Source: an uncultured Eubacteriales bacterium
Lineage (GTDB): Bacteria; Bacillota; Clostridia; Christensenellales; Aristaeellaceae
Length of the DNA stretch: 64,000 nucleotides
NCBI GenBank assembly: GCA_902793325.1
Contig: CADBCY010000001.1
Coordinates: 124,001-188,000, forward strand
Direction: 5' to 3'
The translations under genes and the position numbers were made by a program. Of the stretch, positions 34,704 through 42,695 are shown piece after piece. Each line of letters begins with the position of its first letter. Position 1 is the stretch's first letter. The notes beneath the pieces were generated by a model. It was not told the DNA's origin, made no database searches, and saw nothing but the letters and a program-made list of their open reading frames with translations.

Positions 34704-34890
34704 GTTGTTTGAGTGTATAGATTATGCAGAAATGAAGTTATTCACGGTGAATATGGCTCATTTCTGCATAATTCGTTTCTTTTCCTGTAAGAGTGACTTG
34801 TGCTTCCACCTATCGCGCCCGTCACCACACCCCGTTTTCAACCCCATTTCAGATCCTCCCAGGAGCAGATGCGGTCTTTTACCGGTATCC

Positions 34891-34930
34891 GTTGACTAGT
34901 GTTGACTTGTGTTGACAAGTGTTGACGAAT
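34891..34930. repeat. Four tandem 10-base repeats (GTTGAC-type)
   Basis: GTTGACTAGT, GTTGACTTGT, GTTGACAAGT and GTTGACGAAT follow each other with no gap. A 10-base period puts each copy on the same face of the helix, as in protein-binding iterons. They stand at the left end of the island, 29 bases from the end of the 574-residue gene. The rest of 34704-34958 holds no gene I can support. Confidence 0.8.
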
Positions 34931-34958
34931 ACAATCTCAGCACTAAGGATGGATGTTC

Positions 34959-36683
34959 CTACCCATGTTGCAATAGAGAAGCAGGTATTCTTGTTGTGTC
35001 AATTTGTGTTTTATCAGATCCAGGAACAAATGTTATCTTTAAAGTATCTCCATCCTCCAGTGCAGCAACTTTCCTTTTTGTTTTCTCCAGGTCCTTTATG
35101 TTTGCCATCTTATAGGTACGCATGAATTCGACAGTCATTGGCGTCCTCCAGAGTGTAATTGTACAAGTCCCCACATACGAAATGGCCATGGGCGTATCAT
35201 CCATTCCCAACAAGTTTTCTCTAAATTGGTTGTCGATTATTCCTGTGAAGATCGCACCTCCCCATGTCGAGATGACTTCATCTTCGGTAATCAGGTCAGA
35301 TAGATAAATCACCAAATCGTAGTCTTCTTGGGAGATGCTGTCTGCAACATCAAGGGAGACGGCAAATCGATTCTCAATGACACAGACTCTTTCCCAGAAA
35401 TCTATTTCTTCTTCAATAGACTGGAACCCAGATTCATAATCTACTCCACTCACATTGCTTACGAGGAGGTCTTTTCCGGCTTCCAATACGTGAATGCTAA
35501 GCTTCTTTTCGTGCATCAATGCGTTAAGAAACTTTAAATGAAGAAGCTTTTCTCTGTTTGTCAGATCTGTTGTATTCACCTTAAAGCTGCCACCATCGCT
35601 AATGTTAGGACGGATGCTGAATTCAAAGAAAAAGTGACTGTTATCTTGTTCTCGGTTACTGATTATGATAGTGCCGTCATCCAGGATTTCCTGTGTACGT
35701 ATTAGCAGATATTCAAAGTAAACCTCATCTCCAACTTTGATTGAACACGGAAAGGCAGGGGGGAACGCTGGCGGCTTTGCATACAAAACATTACCAGGTA
35801 AGCCTCTGACCTCTTCCTGACTTGGATCAAGTACATCACCAAGGTATTTTTTTGCTTCTTCAACATCCATGGCAATGATCAACTGATGTCGATAGGCATA
35901 ATCCATTATGTCCATGGAAGGATCATTGATGTACCTGTCACCTGTACGAACTTTGCCAGTGAAAATGAATTTGGGTGGATATTTCTTTACTGCATCCTGC
36001 GATCTGGGTTTGCTGATAAGAGAGTCGTTACTCAGTTCATAGCCATAATAAGGAAATAGTGGATGTTCCATGGACATACGATCAAACAGCATTCTCAGAT
36101 TTCGCCCTGCTTGGGTCAGATTACCACTGGCAGCCTGTTGGACAAAGGAATCAAGTGAAAACATCGAACCAGCGGCAACTGCAGCATGTAATTCGTTCTT
36201 TATTTCTGTCGTAGCACTGTTGACGATTGCTCTTGTATTATCATCAACAGCATTTACAATTTCTTCTGCCAGAATGTAGTCCTGTATTTTGATTCCGCTT
36301 GTATAAAAACTCCGAATAATGTCCATGCATTGTGATACAAGATAAGTTACGCGCTTTTGGGATTCCGGAGTGGTAGCTTTGGCGAATGCTATAGCGGCGT
36401 TGATGACTTCATCTCGGGCGGTTCCGCGTGCCTTGCTGCTTGGGTCAAAAATGCGTGTTTTTACTGAAGAAAGGAAGGAACCTTGTAAATACTCAATTAG
36501 TCCGGAGAAATCGAATTCTTCGGACAAAGAGCATATATCCTGGTAATCCTTTTGACTTATGATGTATTCCTTTATCCTACTCCTAAGTTTCGATTCTTCT
36601 ATCTTTTCCTGATAGTGTTCTTTCATGGCGTCAAAGGCAAGACCTGAGAGATTATCAGTGAATTGCGAAAACAGCTCTGTCAT
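34959..36683 (-). CDS. Unrecognised 574-residue protein behind an HsdR tail
   Basis: I do not recognise this protein. It is soluble, with no signal peptide or clear membrane helix. Residues 1-210 are predicted helical (MTELFSQFTDNLSGLAFDA, then a DFSGLIEYLQ patch near 58 and several amphipathic helices) and remind me of the helical N-terminal domains seen on bacterial STAND/NLR-type defence proteins, but no P-loop follows. Residues 230-574 are mixed alpha/beta with many acidic and aromatic residues and a repeated DxxY pattern. The ribosome binding site (CGGAGG) is good and codon use is like the neighbouring defence genes. It begins 18 bases after the HsdR C-terminal remnant, as if it once formed the last gene of a type I restriction operon. 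A role as sensor or effector is a guess. Confidence 0.6.
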   Translation of the reverse strand: MTELFSQFTDNLSGLAFDAMKEHYQEKIEESKLRSRIKEYIISQKDYQDICSLSEEFDFSGLIEYLQGSFLSSVKTRIFDPSSKARGTARDEVINAAIAFAKATTPESQKRVTYLVSQCMDIIRSFYTSGIKIQDYILAEEIVNAVDDNTRAIVNSATTEIKNELHAAVAAGSMFSLDSFVQQAASGNLTQAGRNLRMLFDRMSMEHPLFPYYGYELSNDSLISKPRSQDAVKKYPPKFIFTGKVRTGDRYINDPSMDIMDYAYRHQLIIAMDVEEAKKYLGDVLDPSQEEVRGLPGNVLYAKPPAFPPAFPCSIKVGDEVYFEYLLIRTQEILDDGTIIISNREQDNSHFFFEFSIRPNISDGGSFKVNTTDLTNREKLLHLKFLNALMHEKKLSIHVLEAGKDLLVSNVSGVDYESGFQSIEEEIDFWERVCVIENRFAVSLDVADSISQEDYDLVIYLSDLITEDEVISTWGGAIFTGIIDNQFRENLLGMDDTPMAISYVGTCTITLWRTPMTVEFMRTYKMANIKDLEKTKRKVAALEDGDTLKITFVPGSDKTQIDTTRIPASLLQHG

Positions 36684-36701
36684 ATTTACCTCCGTATCCT
36701 T

Positions 36702-37109
36702 TTAGGCTATTTCCATGTCTGTCCACATCTCGCACTGGCTCATCACCGTATTGATGGCATCTTCCATACCCTCCGGCGGATACTTGTGCCGCTTGAGCAA
36801 ACGCTTGACCATCACACGCATGGACGCCCGAGCACTTTCCTTCTGCTGCCAGTCGATAGTACGATTCTTCCGGAGCTGCTCCGTCAGCTCCCTGGTCAGG
36901 GCGACGAGCTCATCGTTGCTATAGAAGTCTTTGATGGCTTCCGGCTTGGTAAGCGCGTCATAGAAGGCCATTTCCTCTTCTGTCAAGCCCAGCGTCTCGC
37001 CCTGTTTGTGCAATGCAGCAATCTGCGCCGCAGTCTCCAGAAGCTCCTTGATGACCTCCTCATTGGTAATCAGTCCGTTGTAATAGGCATTCATCTGTAA
37101 CCAGTGCAA
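36702..37109 (-). pseudogene. C-terminal remnant of a type I restriction HsdR subunit
   Basis: 135 residues that match the end of type I HsdR proteins (the DUF3387/EcoR124-type C-terminal domain): YYNGLITNEEVIKELL, EEMAFYDALTK, the conserved N-R-T-I-D-W patch, then KRLLKRHKYPPEG and a final Q-C-E helix. The nuclease and helicase parts of about 900 residues are absent. The frame can begin at a TTG (37109) or at the second methionine (about 37094), neither with a good ribosome binding site. It is not the missing end of the HsdR at the right edge of the window, which is on the other strand and 24 kb away. It is read as a decayed gene; a surviving small protein is possible. Confidence 0.8.
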
Positions 37110-37219
37110 CTTTGATACAAAAAAGCGCCCAATATGCGTGGAAATAGGCCATTTTCAGCATGTTGGGCACCTCCTATTTTAGGCTTTTTGTGTATCAGCA
37201 CCCAGAGATTGATGTTTGT

Positions 37220-37263
37220 CTGCACACACAAATGATACCGAGTAGTATCATTTGTATGTGCAG
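37220..37263. repeat. 19-base inverted repeat between the Res gene and the HsdR remnant
   Basis: Two 19-base arms, beginning CTGCACA and ending TGTGCAG, with one mismatch and a six-base loop. There is no T run on either side, so it is not a normal terminator. It lies 25 bases past the Res stop codon. Confidence 0.75.
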
Positions 37264-37288
37264 GTTCCGAGCAAGTGCCAATAATCCT

Positions 37289-39910
37289 TTATATCAACCT
37301 TGGTTGCTGAGCGTCGAGTATGTTTGTTTTCATAATGTCGCTTCCGCGATACATTCGGTATTCAACCCCGGACTCTACCGCCATGATGGTTGCAGCATCA
37401 GCCTTAGCTTTAACAACGGCATCATCGATCATGTTGTCGCCCTTGACTTCTATCAACTGATAAGATCCATCAGCCATTTCCGCAAAGAAGTCGGGATAGT
37501 ATTGGCGCACACGCATGGATTCAGGGTCGTAGTAGTGGATGGACAGATCACCCTGGTTGCTGGTGAACATTCCAGTGAAGTAGATCCTCCTGACACGGCT
37601 ATCCATGATGTACTGCATGAAGCATTCGCGCTCGGGTTTGGAATCAAAGCAATACGTATCTGCATGGAAGCTCTTTGCAACTTCATCTGGAGTGAACTGC
37701 GCATCCCCACGCTGAAGAACCAGTTCTGGCTTCGCGTTGAAGACATAATATCCACTGTCCTTTGGCTCGCGCAGGAGAACGAGTTCCTGATCTTCTGACT
37801 TGACCTCACCTTTGACTTCAAACAGCGTTGAGAAAATCCTCGGGATGACGATGTCATCCATCACCTCATTGTGCTGATTGACAGCATTAAGAATAGCCTC
37901 TTCACCATCTACCGACTCACGAATGATCTTTGCGGCGAGGACACAGGAGATATTCAGATAACGGGCGATTTCTCCTGCGAGACTGAAGGCACTGTAGCGC
38001 ATCTGCTGCTTCAGCTCATCTGCGGCAATTTCCTTTGTACTGAGTTCCCTGGAAATCGCACGTCGTTCGTAGATCGTGGCAGCGTATTTGCTCAGATCCA
38101 GTTCCGCGATGCCAAAGTCAATCGGTGCAGTATATCCCTTTTCTATGAGTGAATACTCCTGCCAGATGCGCTTCATCTTTATGGTGCGCGGCGGGGGCAC
38201 GACACGAACATGATAGGGTTGGGAGGTCTTCTCTTTGCCCGTGTTCATGTCATTGATCTCCATGTTGAAGTTCTTGTTCAGCTCATCGTTCAGGATGTCA
38301 TAGTTATCCTTGGAGAGGAAAACCGTCGCAGTCTGATGCTCATCCGTGATGGAGCGGAGACACCGCATCGTCGCCTGGAGCACAAAGACCTTGGACTTCG
38401 GGCTCCTGAACATAGCTACAGCGAAGAGTGAGCGGCAATTCCAACCCTCACGCCCTTTCCCCACCAAGATAAGGAACTGTTTCTGATTCCCGACTGTTCC
38501 GGGAACATCGAGGTCGTTGAAGTGACGGATATCCTCGTTTTTCGTCACTTTATCGTCACCAACGTTGACGAGAATCGTCGAAACCGGGATATCGAGATCT
38601 GCGAAGATGGATTCCACCATAGGACGCACTTCATCGGTAGCCTCTGCAATTGTGGAGGCGAAGATCGCCATCTTCGGAGTGAGCCCCTCGAAAGTCTTCC
38701 CGCCATAGGCTTGCCAGAAACGTGAGATGGCGTCTCGGAGGAATCCTTCATCTTTGACGTTCTCGTAGCCGAGGACATTAACCTCCTTCAGGAAACCATG
38801 CCAGATGGACTCCTTCAGGCCATAGGCGTAGACTACCTCCGGGAGGAGCTGGTGATTTACATAGGGTGTGCCAGTGTAGTTATAGCACGCCACGATGGAG
38901 GTGCTTCTGGCGAGCATGTTGATGGTGTCGCGGAGAGAGGTCTTCTGGCCAGAGGTCGCACGAATCTGTTTCTCGAGGTCTGCGCCGAAGAGGTGATGAG
39001 CCTCATCGACATAGACACCAAGCTGGTTTAGACGGCAGAGCTTCTTGAAGCGCTGGTTCTCCATCAGGGACGCATCGTCGAAGACATCATCGTCATCCTC
39101 ATCTGCACCATAGAGTCCAGAAAGTAGCGATCCCGTTCCGAAGAGCACATCCGTGGGTTTGGATTCCTTGCGCTTCTTCTTGACGATGATCTTCTGGGTG
39201 TTCGAGATGATGATGTTGAAATCGCTGTCGTCGAGGGTGTGGAGCGACATTCCACTCTCGTCGAGGAAGTGGAACTTGATGTTGGCATCCAGCACCTGAG
39301 CGTACTCCGGCGGCACAACCTTCGTTTTGTCGAAGGTCATGATTTCGCGGAGGGACTGAAGGACGGTCTTGTCCGGGGCGAAGACCAGCGCGTTGTGGCA
39401 GTAGCGCTTGTCCTTGGGATACTTCTTGGCCAGAAGGAACTCATAGAAGATACAGGTGGCCATGAGGACGGTTTTCCCCAGACCCATCGTCAGGGCATAG
39501 ATGTAGTTCGGATAGGACTCCTGGTACTTCTTCATCTGCTTGAAGAGGGTATCCATGAGCTTTTCGGTAGGCTGGTCGAAGAGCGAGATCTGGCCCTCGG
39601 CCCCGCTGCGGGCCTGGATAGCATAGTATGACCTGTCAGAGAATGCTCCTTCGCGCTTGCGCCAGGCGTCAAACATCTCGAAGACCTGAGGATTGCCGAG
39701 AAACTCCTTGATGAAGATATACATCTCCAGGGCTTCGAATTGCGGTGGACGCAGGAAGGCATTCGGGTTCTCGGAGCGGTCATTGTAGGCAAGGAACTTC
39801 TTCGTCAGATCGCGATAGCGTGAACGAATCTTGCCACGATTGTAGGTATAATAGTCATAGAGACGCTGGTAGAAGGCAAAGCTCGCGTCTACGGTGTCCA
39901 TCTTCGGCAT
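37289..39910 (-). CDS. res: Type III restriction enzyme Res subunit (helicase-nuclease)
   Basis: 873 residues. A superfamily 2 helicase core follows a family N-terminus: Walker A in MGLGKT (near residue 145), DEAH in YVDEAHH (near 303), YTGTPY, a long insertion, and the late R motif (MRCLRSI). The C-terminus holds a PD-(D/E)XK nuclease, with YYPDF then EVKGD (near 820). In type III systems Res, with Mod, cuts DNA bearing two unmodified recognition sites after long-range movement or sliding. It starts three bases after the Mod stop codon, so the pair is translated together. The length is a little below the usual 950-1000 residues. Confidence 0.9.
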   Translation of the reverse strand: MPKMDTVDASFAFYQRLYDYYTYNRGKIRSRYRDLTKKFLAYNDRSENPNAFLRPPQFEALEMYIFIKEFLGNPQVFEMFDAWRKREGAFSDRSYYAIQARSGAEGQISLFDQPTEKLMDTLFKQMKKYQESYPNYIYALTMGLGKTVLMATCIFYEFLLAKKYPKDKRYCHNALVFAPDKTVLQSLREIMTFDKTKVVPPEYAQVLDANIKFHFLDESGMSLHTLDDSDFNIIISNTQKIIVKKKRKESKPTDVLFGTGSLLSGLYGADEDDDDVFDDASLMENQRFKKLCRLNQLGVYVDEAHHLFGADLEKQIRATSGQKTSLRDTINMLARSTSIVACYNYTGTPYVNHQLLPEVVYAYGLKESIWHGFLKEVNVLGYENVKDEGFLRDAISRFWQAYGGKTFEGLTPKMAIFASTIAEATDEVRPMVESIFADLDIPVSTILVNVGDDKVTKNEDIRHFNDLDVPGTVGNQKQFLILVGKGREGWNCRSLFAVAMFRSPKSKVFVLQATMRCLRSITDEHQTATVFLSKDNYDILNDELNKNFNMEINDMNTGKEKTSQPYHVRVVPPPRTIKMKRIWQEYSLIEKGYTAPIDFGIAELDLSKYAATIYERRAISRELSTKEIAADELKQQMRYSAFSLAGEIARYLNISCVLAAKIIRESVDGEEAILNAVNQHNEVMDDIVIPRIFSTLFEVKGEVKSEDQELVLLREPKDSGYYVFNAKPELVLQRGDAQFTPDEVAKSFHADTYCFDSKPERECFMQYIMDSRVRRIYFTGMFTSNQGDLSIHYYDPESMRVRQYYPDFFAEMADGSYQLIEVKGDNMIDDAVVKAKADAATIMAVESGVEYRMYRGSDIMKTNILDAQQPRLI

Positions 39911-39913
39911 GGC

Positions 39914-41872
39914 TTACACCTCCACCTCGATCTCAAGTGACTCTGACAGAAGATCGGTAATCTTGATCTTGACGGTTCCGGCATCTTCTGGGATGTCGTA
40001 GAGACCCTGAACCAGATCATTCTTGCCGGGAATGTCCATGACGGTCGGCTGCATGACGACGCCATCGTAGTTCCAGTCGATCATGATGGACTCCACCAAT
40101 TGACGCCAGTCCTCCACATAGTCCTTCTGGAGAGAGAGCTTCTGCATCAGGTTCAGCGGGTAGAAGGCGCGAATCACAAGACGCCCACCTTCGATGGCTA
40201 CATCAGCCTCCGCTTCGCGCTTCAGTTGAAGTTCCGAGCGGTCGCGGAGGATGTCCACGATCTCAACGTCGAGCTTGTATTCCGAGAGGTCGGCTTCCAG
40301 CGCAGCCTTTAGGTCAGGTTCGTGCCCCATGCAGACGATGGTGATGCGCTCCACGGGTTGGTTCGGATTCTCCTCCTTACGGCGTTCATAGATGCGATAC
40401 GGAAGGTTAGCTTTGAGTTCCTCCAGGTCTGCCTTCGTGGCGATACGGTTCACGGGCATGATCTTCACCATACGGCCATCCAGTTCTCCATCCCAGACAT
40501 CGCTGGCCGGGAAAGGCTGAATCTCAAGCGCTTGGATCAGGAGTTCACGGGCCTCAATGGGGTTACGGAAGAAGTCGTAGTTGTTAACGTTGTAGACCTC
40601 GAATCCCGTGTACTTCACATCCTCTGCAGGGAGATTGTTGGTGCTCAAACCCTTGGATTGGAGGTACTCCCGGACGGCAGCGATATCGACGACACCATTG
40701 TCTCCCATCCCCGCAGCAGCGGTGAAGCCTTCAGGAGCGCGGGAAATACCCATTCGTACTTGTTGCATCTCTGCGGGCTTCAGCGTCTCCGCGACTGCGA
40801 TGAGCCGTTTGGTAGTAGTTTGAACTGCACCAAGGTTGATATCTGCACCAAGGAAGCGTCGGCCCAGTTTCATAGCTACAGCTTGTGTTGTTCCACTACC
40901 CATGAAACAATCAAAGACAATATCGCCTTCTACGGTAGCAGTCATGATGATTCTTTCCAGTAAGGCATTTGGCTTTTGAGTTGGGTATTCTAACACCTCT
41001 TCTGGATTGTCCTTTTCAGCTCGAGTCCTAAGAGGGTTAATATCAATCCAATAATCTTCCATTTGCCTTCCAAAATCCTTGCTTAAAAACACCATGTCCA
41101 AGTCATCTGGTACTCTTCCTTGCTTTTTTCTTGTCGCGAATTCTGCAGGTCGCATTTCCTTAAACTTTCGATATGTGATAACTCCGTTTTCGTCAAACAT
41201 ACTCCCAAACCTGTCTAAGGTTGATTGAGAAAGCGGCGCCCGCGCAATTTGCCCAGTTTTGTAACTTGCAGTCTTTGAGAACCAAAAAATAGTGTCGTGT
41301 TTTCTTTTGTAAAAATTATTATTTCGTCCACCACCTACATCCTTATATCCCCAGATTATCTCATTAACGAAATTTTGCTCTCCAAATACTTCCCCCATGA
41401 TTAATCGCAGATGTGCAGACTTATGCCAATCGCAATGGAGAAAAATAGAACCAGTATCAGAAAGCAGTTCGCGCATCAACAATAAGCGTTCAAACATAAA
41501 CTGAAGATATTCATCGTTTGTCCAGATATCTCCATATTGTTTCTCCTCAAATGTTGTGCTATCACTCTCTGCTTTACCAATACCTTTTACCTCTATCTTT
41601 CGCTTATAGTCAGCCTTACTATCAAAGGGTGGATCAATGTAGATGAGATCAATCTTCCCGCGGAACTCCCTGAGCAAATGGCTCATCACCTGAAGATTAT
41701 CACCCCAGAAGATCTTGTTAATCCAGCCACCCTGCTCCTCTCCATAGCGCTCCCGCAGCTGTGCAGGGTAATACACTGTCCCACGATAGGGCCGTTTCCC
41801 CGTCCACCTCAGTTCAGGGAAGCCTTTGATGGTAGGCCGCTGTTCAAACTCAAACCTGATCTGCTCATCCAT
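39914..41872 (-). CDS. mod: Type III DNA adenine methyltransferase Mod subunit
   Basis: 652 residues. Methylates adenine and provides target recognition for the restriction complex. The catalytic motif DPPF (in LIYIDPPFD, near residue 80) comes before the AdoMet-binding motif FMGSGTT (near 323), the beta-class order found in type III Mod proteins. The region between and after (about 90-300 and 380-640) carries the variable target recognition and dimer parts. The last 250 residues are mostly beta and acidic. It is the third gene of the four-gene operon, starting three bases after the unknown 266-residue gene and ending three bases before Res. The recognition sequence cannot be inferred. Confidence 0.92.
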   Translation of the reverse strand: MDEQIRFEFEQRPTIKGFPELRWTGKRPYRGTVYYPAQLRERYGEEQGGWINKIFWGDNLQVMSHLLREFRGKIDLIYIDPPFDSKADYKRKIEVKGIGKAESDSTTFEEKQYGDIWTNDEYLQFMFERLLLMRELLSDTGSIFLHCDWHKSAHLRLIMGEVFGEQNFVNEIIWGYKDVGGGRNNNFYKRKHDTIFWFSKTASYKTGQIARAPLSQSTLDRFGSMFDENGVITYRKFKEMRPAEFATRKKQGRVPDDLDMVFLSKDFGRQMEDYWIDINPLRTRAEKDNPEEVLEYPTQKPNALLERIIMTATVEGDIVFDCFMGSGTTQAVAMKLGRRFLGADINLGAVQTTTKRLIAVAETLKPAEMQQVRMGISRAPEGFTAAAGMGDNGVVDIAAVREYLQSKGLSTNNLPAEDVKYTGFEVYNVNNYDFFRNPIEARELLIQALEIQPFPASDVWDGELDGRMVKIMPVNRIATKADLEELKANLPYRIYERRKEENPNQPVERITIVCMGHEPDLKAALEADLSEYKLDVEIVDILRDRSELQLKREAEADVAIEGGRLVIRAFYPLNLMQKLSLQKDYVEDWRQLVESIMIDWNYDGVVMQPTVMDIPGKNDLVQGLYDIPEDAGTVKIKITDLLSESLEIEVEV

Positions 41873-41875
41873 AGC

Positions 41876-42676
41876 TCATTCCTCCGTAACGTCGCTTTTT
41901 GCGTCATATCCGTATGATTCGGCTATCGTTGTAATCTCAGCTGCTCTGATTGGAATAAGCTGACGACCATCGTATAAATCCCTCCCGAGCAGGCCATGCA
42001 GAACGATGTATTTGTCTGTTTCGAGCAGGTTCGGATTCTCACTCAAAAGAGCATTCACTCGTTCCAGCATTGCGGCGTCAGTCAGTTTTGCTAAGGTAGA
42101 ATCAACGTCCATCTCGCCTGCATCATGAAGTTTCTTTAGGCTGCTCAGCATGCTAAGCCAGTGATACAGGACTTTTCGCTTTTCTGCATCCGCCTCTTCC
42201 TTTGTCATCCTCGTAGTAATCGGCTTTGCCGTCGCAGGTACACTCGTCCTACTTCTTGCAGAGATGGCATCCACCTTCAATTCTTCCGAAGCAGAGGGTG
42301 CCTTTGGACGATGAAATAAAGGAACGATATGCTCCTGCCACACATTGGGAAGTACCTCGTAAAAGAATTTGTCAACGGCCCAATCGATAAGGACCCCGCC
42401 AGCTTCCATCGCCGCGTCCCGAGCGGTATCCTTAAGATGCTCCTTAACCTGTGAACTTCTCTTAACAGGGGCTGCAGGGGGTGCCGCATTTCTTTGCTGA
42501 ACCACAGGTGGGTTTTCCACATAGTGTTTCAGTTCGCGTAAAACTCTGTGTGGCTTGCGATTCATGAGCCGACCGTAGTCATCAATATAAGCCTCACCAT
42601 TCTTCAACTTCAGAAATAACTCATCGTCGGGAATGATGTATATGATGCTATTCTTTTTGACTCTATGCTCAGCCAT
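41876..42676 (-). CDS. Unrecognised 266-residue protein of the type III operon
   Basis: I do not recognise this protein. The first 60 residues are basic and beta-like, with a GEAYIDDYGRLMNRKPH patch. Then a proline-rich linker, a helical section with one amphipathic stretch rich in aromatics (about residues 90-120, GGVLIDWAVDKFFYEVLP), and a C-terminal helical domain (about 165-266) with heptad-like leucines. There is no signal peptide, no clear membrane helix and no catalytic motif that I can see. It starts 19 bases after the helicase-nuclease stop and stops three bases before Mod starts, so it is locked into the operon. An adaptor between the helicase and Mod/Res is an attractive but unproven idea. 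Confidence 0.7.
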   Translation of the reverse strand: MAEHRVKKNSIIYIIPDDELFLKLKNGEAYIDDYGRLMNRKPHRVLRELKHYVENPPVVQQRNAAPPAAPVKRSSQVKEHLKDTARDAAMEAGGVLIDWAVDKFFYEVLPNVWQEHIVPLFHRPKAPSASEELKVDAISARSRTSVPATAKPITTRMTKEEADAEKRKVLYHWLSMLSSLKKLHDAGEMDVDSTLAKLTDAAMLERVNALLSENPNLLETDKYIVLHGLLGRDLYDGRQLIPIRAAEITTIAESYGYDAKSDVTEE

Positions 42677-42695
42677 ATCATCGCTTCCTCATTTT

